DNA from: a bacterium
Lineage (GTDB): Bacteria > CSSED10-310 > JAJRTK01
Assembly (NCBI GenBank): GCA_024278345.1
Contig: JAJRTK010000494.1
Coordinates: 1-8,775 of the forward strand
Reading direction: 5' to 3'
DNA: 8,775 nucleotides
Position 1 is the first letter of the stretch, and each line of letters begins with the position of its first letter. Under the pieces are notes generated by a model. It had not been told where the DNA came from. It did no database searches and saw nothing but the letters and a program-made list of their open reading frames with translations. The position numbers and the translations under genes are program-made. This document shows, piece by piece, positions 1 through 5,821 of the stretch.

Positions 1-39
1 CGCGTTTTTGCTTTACACTCCGCGGCGCCGCCCTGGTGG

Positions 40-58
40 CACCGGCATCTTGCCGGTG
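40..58. repeat. short GC-rich palindrome, probable dispersed repeat
   Basis: The sequence CACCGGCATCTTGCCGGTG is a perfect inverted repeat: two 8-base arms around a TCT loop. No T-tract follows on either strand, so it does not look like an intrinsic terminator. From memory, very similar 'accggcatcttgccggt' palindromes recur many times in some PVC-group and other environmental genomes, where they are often mistranslated as part of proteins. Here the kinase frame remains open through it, which is why the frame appears to extend upstream of the real start. That it is dispersed is an inference; only one copy lies in this window. Confidence 0.45.
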
Positions 59-196
59 GCGGGCTGGACGGGATTCACGGAATTGAACGGTGGGTTCCTT
101 TCGTGCGTGGACTTGTCAACCGGATCTGATAGGTCCCCTCGTGGAGAACCGCCTCCTTCCCGTGGAATTCCCCTTTCACACCAAGCTCGAAGAACG

Positions 197-2242
197 ATGA
201 TGAAGCGTCCCCGCTCCACTCGCTTTGAAAAGAAACCCACGGTGCCCGAAGAAGCGAGCACTCCTGTTTCCAACGGTGCAACTTCCGTTGAGGCCCGGGT
301 GCAACAAGCGCTGGCGGAAAGCGAACAGCGTTACCGGCGGCTGGTGGAACTCTCCCCTCTCCCTATCGCCATCCACCAGGATGAGAAAATCGTCTTCGCC
401 AATGCCGCTGCGGCACACTGCCTGGGAACTGAAACCTCCGAAGATCTCGTGGGCCGATCTATCTGGGACTGGGTGCATCCCGATTCTCGGGCGCTTGCCC
501 AAGAGCGGGTCCAGACTCTCTACAACACGGACAGATCCACCGCCCCCTTTGCCGAAGAGAAGTTCGTCCGCGCCGACGGCCAAGTCATCGACGTGGAAGT
601 GATGGGGATGATGGTGACGTTTCGAGGCCGTCCGGCGAGTCAGATAATCTTGCGAGACGTGACCTCTCAGAAGCGGGCGAAGCGAGAGCTGGCGGCCAGC
701 GAGGCGCGGCTTGCCGAGGCTCAGCGAATCGCTCGCCTTGGCAGTTGGGAGTGCGACCTCGAGACTCGGGAGATCGTCTGGTCGGACCAGCTTTTTCGGA
801 TCTTGGGTTTTGACCCCTCTGAAGCCCCTCCCTCGCTGGAAGAATTCCTCCAGCACGTCCATGAGGAGGATCGGGAGAGTCTCACGGCAATCCTCACCGA
901 AGCCGGTCTACAAGGCGATGCCTACGAAGTCGATTACCGTATTGTCCTGCGGGATGGTGGAGTTCGGACCATTCGGGAGCAGGCCGAAGCCATTCTTGGC
1001 GCCAACGGCAAACCGGTGAAGCTCAGGGGTGTGTCCCAGGACATCACGCAACTGGTGGAGCTCGAAGCGGAGCGGATGCAAATGAACGAGCGGCTGAGGC
1101 AGTCTCAGAAAATGGAGGCACTGGGACAACTGGCCGGCGGCATCGCCCACGATTTCAACAATTTGCTCACCGTGATCCTCGGCGGTCTGGGTATCCTCCT
1201 CTCCATGGAGGACGATCCTCCCTCCAATTGGCAGCGCCAGCGAAAAACCAACCTTCAGGAGGCGCGTAACGCGGCTTGGAAGGCAAGCCTCCTCACGCGG
1301 CAACTCCTGGCCTTCAGCCGAAAAGAGGCCCCTCGGCCCAAAGTCATCGCGGCCCAGGAAATCGTCGCCGATCTCAAAAAGATGCTGGATCGCCTCATCG
1401 GGGAACGAATCGATTTTCGAGTCGATCTGGCGGCGGATGTTCCACCGGTCTTCATCCCACCGGGCCATCTGGAACAGGTTCTGCTCAATCTTGTGCTCAA
1501 CGCCAGTGATGCCATGCCCGAAGGCGGGACTCTGACCATTGGCCTCCTGAACCGAAGCCTCCAACGTACCGATGGTGAGCTCCCTCAAGAGCTGGAGCCT
1601 GGCATCTACACGGTTCTCTCTGTACGAGACACGGGGCCCGGGATTCCTCCCGAAACGATGCCACGCATTTTCGAGCCGTTCTTCACCACCAAGCCCAAAG
1701 GCGAGGGAACCGGTATCGGGTTGTCAACGGCAGCCAATATCGTCCGGCAAGCTGGCGGGCACCTCGCTGTCACTAGCGTGGTAGGCAGAGGCTCGACCTT
1801 CATCGTCTATCTTCCCGCGGTTCGCGGCGCCGCCGTCGAAACGACCTCGGAGTGGTCGATTCGGGCACCGGAAGGCAACGAAACCATCCTTGTCTGTGAA
1901 GACGAAGAATCGGTCCGCTACCTTGTCTGCCGCGCACTCCGTATGAAGGGTTACACGGTCCTTGAAGCGAATAACGGACAGCAGGCCCTCGATCTGTTTC
2001 GCCGCGCTCCGGGCCCCATCCACCTGCTCCTCAGCGACATCGTCATGCCCAAGATGGGAGGCATCGAGCTGGCGAAAAGAGTCCGCGCCGAGTATTCCCA
2101 CACGAAAGTCCTGCTCATCTCCGGGTACCCATCCCACGTCCCTGGCGCAAAAGAGCTCCGCGCCACCGTGGACCGGTTTCTCTACAAGCCGTTCCTTCCC
2201 TCGAGCCTCCTCCAAACCGTCCGAGCCCTGCTGGATGGCTAG
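197..2242 (+). CDS. hybrid sensor histidine kinase (PAS-PAS-HisKA-HATPase-REC)
   Basis: Predicted 681-residue soluble sensor kinase that autophosphorylates on His and can pass phosphate to its own receiver domain. Numbering from the ATG at 197: PAS 1 at about 40-155, PAS 2 (PAS_3 type) at about 175-285, then the H-box with phosphoacceptor H318 in GGIAHDFNN. The ATPase domain has an N-box with N431/N435 (NLVLNASDAM), G1 box DTGPGIP (478-484), F-box IFEPFFTTK (491-499) and G2 box GEGTGIGLS (502-510). The receiver (about 563-678) has acidic residues E568/D569, phosphoacceptor D614 in LLLSDIVMP, S642 and K664. There is no transmembrane segment, so it should sense an internal cue. The frame is open back to position 8, but that extension runs through a palindromic repeat and is not protein-like. 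The tandem ATGs at 197 and 200 fit the end of recognisable sequence, although the ribosome site (gaag) is weak. No cognate response regulator lies alongside, so it is an orphan here. The signal and targets are unknown. Confidence 0.93.
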   Translation: MMKRPRSTRFEKKPTVPEEASTPVSNGATSVEARVQQALAESEQRYRRLVELSPLPIAIHQDEKIVFANAAAAHCLGTETSEDLVGRSIWDWVHPDSRALAQERVQTLYNTDRSTAPFAEEKFVRADGQVIDVEVMGMMVTFRGRPASQIILRDVTSQKRAKRELAASEARLAEAQRIARLGSWECDLETREIVWSDQLFRILGFDPSEAPPSLEEFLQHVHEEDRESLTAILTEAGLQGDAYEVDYRIVLRDGGVRTIREQAEAILGANGKPVKLRGVSQDITQLVELEAERMQMNERLRQSQKMEALGQLAGGIAHDFNNLLTVILGGLGILLSMEDDPPSNWQRQRKTNLQEARNAAWKASLLTRQLLAFSRKEAPRPKVIAAQEIVADLKKMLDRLIGERIDFRVDLAADVPPVFIPPGHLEQVLLNLVLNASDAMPEGGTLTIGLLNRSLQRTDGELPQELEPGIYTVLSVRDTGPGIPPETMPRIFEPFFTTKPKGEGTGIGLSTAANIVRQAGGHLAVTSVVGRGSTFIVYLPAVRGAAVETTSEWSIRAPEGNETILVCEDEESVRYLVCRALRMKGYTVLEANNGQQALDLFRRAPGPIHLLLSDIVMPKMGGIELAKRVRAEYSHTKVLLISGYPSHVPGAKELRATVDRFLYKPFLPSSLLQTVRALLDG

Positions 2243-2274
2243 CGGCCCGGAGGGTATCCACGCAAGGCGGGACA
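2243..2274. repeat. left target duplication (2243-2251) plus left TIR (2252-2274)
   Basis: Nine bases, CGGCCCGGA, are followed directly by the left 23-bp terminal inverted repeat. The preceding three bases are the TAG of the kinase gene, so the insertion point is the first base after its stop codon. Confidence 0.8.
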
Positions 2275-2521
2275 GAACAGAAAAAAAAGGAAAACGCGTA
2301 GCGTACAAAAACGTGGGTGGGGAACTCGTTGCTTTTCATTGCAACGGGTCCTTGCGCGCTCCCTGGTGGGTGCAGGGCAAAGCCCTGCCTGGGGACCGGG
2401 GACGGAGTCCCCGGACCACCTACGGGTAACGCGCGGCGTGACCCGCCGAGCGATAGCGAGGCGTTGCCCGGACGCTTGCGATTCCACAGTCCCGGGAATG
2501 TCCCGCCTTGCGTGGATACCC
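2252..2521. mobile_element. 270-bp MITE-like element with 23-bp TIRs and 9-bp target duplication
   Basis: The ends are perfect 23-bp inverted repeats: 2252-2274 starts GGGTATCCACGCAAGG, and 2499-2521 is its exact reverse complement. Immediately outside both ends lies the same 9 bases, CGGCCCGGA (2243-2251 and 2522-2530), the signature of a transposition target-site duplication. No convincing ORF fits inside, so the element is non-autonomous and would need a transposase supplied from elsewhere. Nine-base duplications are made by several DDE families (IS4-type and IS1-type among them), so the parent family cannot be named. The left duplication begins at the base after the kinase TAG, and the right one ends 16 bp before the end of the converging vault gene, so neither gene is broken. 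The interior is rich in GC hairpins. Confidence 0.8.
2324..2445. other. cluster of four hairpins inside the MITE-like element
   Basis: Four inverted repeats follow one another. A (2324-2349) has a 9-bp stem around CGTTGC/GCAACG with one G-T pair and an 8-nt loop. B (2372-2388) is GCAGGGC-AAA-GCCCTGC. C (2396-2414) is CCGGGGAC-GGA-GTCCCCGG, with two more G-C pairs beyond an A-A mismatch. D (2423-2445) has two stem blocks around one mismatch and a GCG loop. Lying between convergent genes, these could block read-through from both sides, but no classical U-tract follows a strong stem. On the minus strand the run of eight T at 2281-2288 comes after only a weak 4-bp stem. Structure is seen directly; the terminator role is inferred. 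Confidence 0.5.
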
Positions 2522-2530
2522 CGGCCCGGA
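2499..2530. repeat. right TIR (2499-2521) plus right target duplication (2522-2530)
   Basis: Exact reverse complement of the left terminal repeat over 23 bases, followed by the second exact copy of CGGCCCGGA. Pairing stops after 23 bases on the inner side, which defines the length of the repeat. Confidence 0.8.
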
Positions 2531-2546
2531 CGGTCCGCTCAGCCGA

Positions 2547-4553
2547 CTACTCCTCCTCTGCTTCCGCCTTGGGCAGCAAAGTTGAAATCGTGCGGCCCAG
2601 CTTAGTTCCTCCGATGATCTCTCCGAAAATCGTGGCAACGTCCTTGCCTTTGAAGAGGCTCACGAGGTTCATGTTCCGGGCCACTTCTCCCAGCATCATC
2701 TTGTCGCCAAGGGCAGTGAGCGCTTCGATAAGGGCTGGCTGAATCGCCTTTCGCTCCGCCACGATGGCCTCGCTCCTGGACTGGATGCTTTCCAGCTCCA
2801 TTTGGTGAAGGATTCGGCGGTATTCCTGTTCTTCCCCATGGAGCAACCTTTGCGCGTCTACCTTGGCGGCGGTCTCCAGGCCGATCCTCTCGGAGGCCGC
2901 TAGCACATCCATCTTCCTGCGAAGGATCTCGGCTTGTAGACGCACCTCCTCCCGCTTAGCCTCCAACGTCACCTGCTGGTGGGAGAGCTCGTTGGTATTT
3001 TCCAGGTCCTCCAATCGCCCTGTGTGGTCCAGCTTTCTCGTAAGCGCCCGGATCTGTGCCTCGAGCTCGGTCATCTCGCGCTGCAAGTCCAGTCGCTTGC
3101 GGCCGATCTCGTGGCTGAGCTTGTCCGATCGGAGCTTTTCGCTCTCTTGCTGATCCCCGATGACCAAAGAGACTGATTCCCTTTGGATCCGCTCCAGGAG
3201 CTGGGCGATATCCGCATCGAGGATCTCGCTCTCCAGGACCTCCACCTCGGTCACGTGCATCCCATTTTCTTCGAAGAGCCGGCCTTTTCGCCCCTCCTCG
3301 GTTCTCTCCCCCAAAAGGGTATCGCGGATCACCGTGGACACCTTGGGCCAGAGCTCTGTAAGAGACATTTGGCGGCAACGGCTCCTCACGATGGAGCGAA
3401 GGTGGTCGCACAAGACGCCTACGTAGTTCTGATGGTTGAACCAGGTCTCTCGATACTCGGCGTCGAAGGTGACCCGATAGCTCACTTTGATGTCGATCTG
3501 CACGAAATCGGACGTTTTGACTCGAATGACGTCGGAAATCCGGTTCGCCATGGTGCGAAGGAAACAGGTCTCAAGACACCGAACATCAGTCTTGGGAGTT
3601 CCCGTGGACAGCTTGAGCTTCACCAGGGACTCTTCGTACTCCAAAAGCTCGACACAGGGCCCCTCGATCAACCGCTGTCCCCGTGCTGACGTCGCCAGGG
3701 CCGCCGTATTGTGGGGAACATTGATGGAAATAGCCCAGGGAGTCGTCACCGGCTCCGATGTTCTCTTGTGAGGCTCGTTCTCCGCGATCCATAGGTTCCA
3801 CTGGTCCACGGGGACGGTCCGGGTGATCTGAACTTCCTTCCGGGGATCGACCAGATAGGAGAGCTTGCCCCGGACCAAACGCGCCTCGCCCGTGGCCAGG
3901 TCCCGGACGTAGATTCCACTCTTCTGGTCGATGCCGATGGCTTCGATGAAGACGTGGCTGTGATCGTTCCCCACGTGAGGCTGCCCAGTGAGGGGATCGA
4001 GCACTTCGATCTCATTGAAGGGAAAGAAGAAAGAGTTGACGCCATAAAGGATCATCTCATCGCCGGGGTAGTACATCTCCTGGGTCAATTCGACGCTACG
4101 GGGCAGACGCAGTTTCAGCTTTTCCCGGCTGATGGGCAGAATAAAGCGGAGCCAGAGTGCCCGCTGGGGCAGAAGCTCGTAGGCATAGTAGATCCGGTTG
4201 TCCGACCCTTCGGTCATGAAGGAATCGTAAGGACCGGGAAAGACCCTGGCGGGGCCCACCTTGATCTGCCGTTTGCCGTCAGCGTCGAGGATGACGCAAA
4301 ACTCTTTCTCCCCGAGGACCACGGCCTGGCGTACCAGGCGGTTCTTCCGGATCTCCCGTTCCAGCGCCCGGCGATGGACATCGCTCACGAGGAAAGCCGC
4401 GATCTCATCCTTGGAAAGAGTTGGCTCCTCAGTTTTCTTTTCCGGGGCCGGCGTCACGGTGCGCTGCATAGCCTGACGCGTCCTGGCGGACTGGTCCACC
4501 GCTTTGAATCTGGATCCCTTCCGCTTAGACCTGGGGCGGGGCTTTTTTGCCAA
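2547..4553 (-). CDS. bacterial major vault protein homologue, C-terminal part (repeats, shoulder, cap helix, cap ring)
   Basis: 668-residue protein whose domain order and local sequence match the C-terminal two thirds of eukaryotic MVP, the self-assembling shell protein of vaults. Residues 1-75 are a basic, low-complexity leader (KKPRPRSKRK). Residues 80-275 hold vault repeats: EFCVILD matches the MVP segment NYCVILD, and GIYVRDLATGEARLVRG matches GIYVQDVKTGKVRAVIG. Residues about 276-440 are the SPFH-like shoulder (INVPHNTAA against YRVPHNAAV; LSTGTPK against LSAGRPK). Residues about 441-605 are a charged coiled coil, the cap helix. Residues 606-668 (ALIEALTALGDKMML...NLVSLFKGKDVATIF) resemble the cap ring. 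The family is established from eukaryotes, and I recall homologues noted in some bacteria; particle formation here is inferred. The start is TTG at 4553 with a weak GAAGAG in front; GTG at 4499 and ATG at 4469 are alternatives and would only trim the leader. The N-terminal partner lies 18 nt upstream in the same frame. An SPFH/stomatin-like protein is the fallback call. Confidence 0.88.
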   Translation of the reverse strand: MAKKPRPRSKRKGSRFKAVDQSARTRQAMQRTVTPAPEKKTEEPTLSKDEIAAFLVSDVHRRALEREIRKNRLVRQAVVLGEKEFCVILDADGKRQIKVGPARVFPGPYDSFMTEGSDNRIYYAYELLPQRALWLRFILPISREKLKLRLPRSVELTQEMYYPGDEMILYGVNSFFFPFNEIEVLDPLTGQPHVGNDHSHVFIEAIGIDQKSGIYVRDLATGEARLVRGKLSYLVDPRKEVQITRTVPVDQWNLWIAENEPHKRTSEPVTTPWAISINVPHNTAALATSARGQRLIEGPCVELLEYEESLVKLKLSTGTPKTDVRCLETCFLRTMANRISDVIRVKTSDFVQIDIKVSYRVTFDAEYRETWFNHQNYVGVLCDHLRSIVRSRCRQMSLTELWPKVSTVIRDTLLGERTEEGRKGRLFEENGMHVTEVEVLESEILDADIAQLLERIQRESVSLVIGDQQESEKLRSDKLSHEIGRKRLDLQREMTELEAQIRALTRKLDHTGRLEDLENTNELSHQQVTLEAKREEVRLQAEILRRKMDVLAASERIGLETAAKVDAQRLLHGEEQEYRRILHQMELESIQSRSEAIVAERKAIQPALIEALTALGDKMMLGEVARNMNLVSLFKGKDVATIFGEIIGGTKLGRTISTLLPKAEAEEE

Positions 4554-4571
4554 GTGCTCTTCGTCAAACTC

Positions 4572-5381
4572 TTACTGGGCCTGGAGCGCCTGCTCCATGA
4601 AGAGGTTTGCCACCCCATCGGCGGGCAGCTCCGGGGCGGACTGAGGCTGGGGATCAGCCTGTGAACGGCTGGGCAAGGAAGCCAGGATCCGCCGCGCCGC
4701 CGCGGCGGTCATCGCCTTTCCCCGGCCATCAAGGGAAAGGTCCGGAACAACGTCAACCCCTGTGGGAGGAATGTAGAACTGGGTGTCAAGGCCACGGATC
4801 ACGATGAGTTGCCCTCGCGTCAACTCGGTGGGTTCGGCCTGTTCCGCCTCTGATGTGCTAGAGGCTCCGGAGACATCTTCCGCCGTCGCCGTGGTAATGG
4901 CGGCGGATCGGACTGTAATATCGTAGTAGATCGCCGACTGTTCCACTTCCCCATAGACCTTCACCACCAGGTATTGGTTGGAAGCCAGCTCGTGGACATC
5001 GCGAACCTCAACTCTCTGGCCGGGACGCAGATAAAAGCTACACGGCCCCGGGATCATGTGGCGCGTGCCATTTTTCAGGGATCGCGACTCGTTGCGCCCG
5101 GGCCGGAAACGGCCATTGGGACCCTCATCCTCCAACTTATCGGCCAGAGGATTATAAAGGACCGCATAGTGGGAATCGCTGAGCTCGATCATCCGCTGCG
5201 GTCGACCCGAGTTGTCTTCCCGAAAACCGCCTTCCCCGTCGTCCACCACAACGCGATCCGCTGCCGTCGGGGAAACCATCGTGGGCCCGACGTGTAGAAT
5301 GACTTCCCCCTTGTCATCGTCCTGCACCCAAAGAAACTGCCGTTCAGTGACCGGAATCTTGCGACTGCCTCGCTCGCCCAT
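4572..5381 (-). CDS. bacterial major vault protein homologue, N-terminal repeat part
   Basis: 269-residue protein resembling the first vault repeats of MVP. Residues 8-60 (FLWVQDDDKGEVILHVGP) parallel the MVP start, YIHVLDQNSNVSRVEVGP. Residues 65-145 (HYAVLYNPLAD...SFYLRPGQRVEVRDVHEL) parallel the second repeat, HYCTVANPVS...FPLYPGEVLEKDI. Residues 187-215 (RGQLIVIRGLDTQFYIPPTGVDVV) parallel the [21 protein letters not shown] segment. A Ser/Thr/Glu/Ala-rich insert (about 160-186) and an Ala/Pro/Gln-rich tail (about 216-269) are not vault-like. There is no signal peptide or membrane segment. The chosen ATG at 5381 has an AGGAGG seven bases upstream; an in-frame ATG 14 codons earlier lacks such a site. 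It ends in TAA 18 nt before, and in frame with, the C-terminal vault gene. The pair plausibly forms one transcript and one particle. These repeats form the barrel wall and waist in eukaryotic vaults; that role here is inferred. Similarity is weaker than in the C-terminal part, but the neighbourhood supports the call. Confidence 0.78.
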   Translation of the reverse strand: MGERGSRKIPVTERQFLWVQDDDKGEVILHVGPTMVSPTAADRVVVDDGEGGFREDNSGRPQRMIELSDSHYAVLYNPLADKLEDEGPNGRFRPGRNESRSLKNGTRHMIPGPCSFYLRPGQRVEVRDVHELASNQYLVVKVYGEVEQSAIYYDITVRSAAITTATAEDVSGASSTSEAEQAEPTELTRGQLIVIRGLDTQFYIPPTGVDVVPDLSLDGRGKAMTAAAARRILASLPSRSQADPQPQSAPELPADGVANLFMEQALQAQ

Positions 5382-5388
5382 GCTCGTT

Positions 5389-5394
5389 CCTCCT
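5389..5394 (-). promoter_or_regulatory. Shine-Dalgarno site of the N-terminal vault gene
   Basis: The minus strand reads AGGAGG, then seven bases, then ATG at 5381. This decides the start in favour of 5381 over the in-frame ATG at 5423. It contrasts with the weak site in front of the downstream C-terminal vault gene. Confidence 0.8.
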
Positions 5395-5398
5395 GCTT

Positions 5399-5426
5399 GG
5401 ATTGTCCGGGACAAAGGGCCCAATCC
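5399..5426 (-). promoter_or_regulatory. possible leader hairpin before the vault genes
   Basis: On the minus strand GGATTG (5426-5421) can pair with CAATCC (5404-5399), leaving a 16-nt loop; an alternative pairing TTGTC/GACAA uses part of the same bases. The structure ends four bases before the AGGAGG, where it could affect ribosome access. The pairing is seen directly but is short, and a regulatory role is speculative. Confidence 0.25.
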
Positions 5427-5821
5427 TTCTCTTGGAGCCCCGTATCAGAGATTACCCCTTCTCAAAACCCAGGGACGGGTCAAAGGACATTTCTTCTTTT
5501 TGAGTTGGGTTCCGCTCCCATCGCTTGCATCCGCGCACGCTGCTCGCCATTCATCCCCCTTGGCCCATCCCATGAACCGAAAAAATCAATCAGCACCGAT
5601 TCTGGATCGTGTGGCGCCTCCAGGAGACGAATTGCGCTCCAAGGCCCAGAAAAAGGCGACGGGCGGCGGCCGGATGGACGCCGACCTGAGCGGACCCAAT
5701 CCAAAACAAAAATAGCATTTTACCGATTCCCGCTCAGCAGGGGGACACAACCCGGCGGCGAGCATAGCGCTTTTTTTTTCGCGGGTCCAGAAAAACCTGC
5801 AAAAGCCGTCAAAGCCGGTGC

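Larger units (their letters stand above)
5382..5821. other. 440-bp intergenic region between the vault genes and the DUF4388 gene
   Basis: No convincing gene, tRNA or repeat array is visible. Going leftwards from the DUF4388 stop there is a run of nine T on the plus strand (5771-5779), i.e. nine A on the transcribed minus strand, which is the wrong polarity for a terminator of that gene. A weak 4-bp TCCC/GGGA stem (5728-5745) is followed on the minus strand by a T-rich stretch (down to about 5703) and could act as a poor terminator. The promoter of the vault genes probably lies at about 5430-5500: a TTGACC occurs there on the minus strand, but no hexamer at proper spacing completes it. The size of the gap argues that the DUF4388 gene and the vault genes have separate promoters. 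Confidence 0.5.

Noticed and set aside
8-196. N-terminal extension of the kinase frame from position 8
   Set aside because: It crosses a palindromic repeat, has no ribosome site and encodes Pro/Gly/Arg-rich sequence unlike a domain; tandem ATGs at 197/200 start right before recognisable protein.
2252-2521. Vault RNA or another classical ncRNA in the hairpin-rich region near the vault genes
   Set aside because: No box A/B-like promoter pattern or recognised RNA family; the inverted ends and target duplication explain it as a mobile element.
4572-4574. TAA as a reassigned sense codon (alternative genetic code)
   Set aside because: The other complete genes show no in-frame TAA, and nothing else supports reassignment; a split gene or read-through is simpler. 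TAG serves as the stop for the kinase, the C-terminal vault gene and the DUF4388 gene.
5452-5550. 32-codon minus-strand ORF upstream of the vault genes with a GGGGG-type ribosome site
   Set aside because: Too short, no recognisable character, and the G-run is only a fair Shine-Dalgarno match; kept as a possible leader ORF only.
5771-5779. Run of nine T as an intrinsic terminator
   Set aside because: It is T on the plus strand, where no gene ends nearby; on the minus strand, used by the flanking genes, it is a run of A and follows no strong stem.
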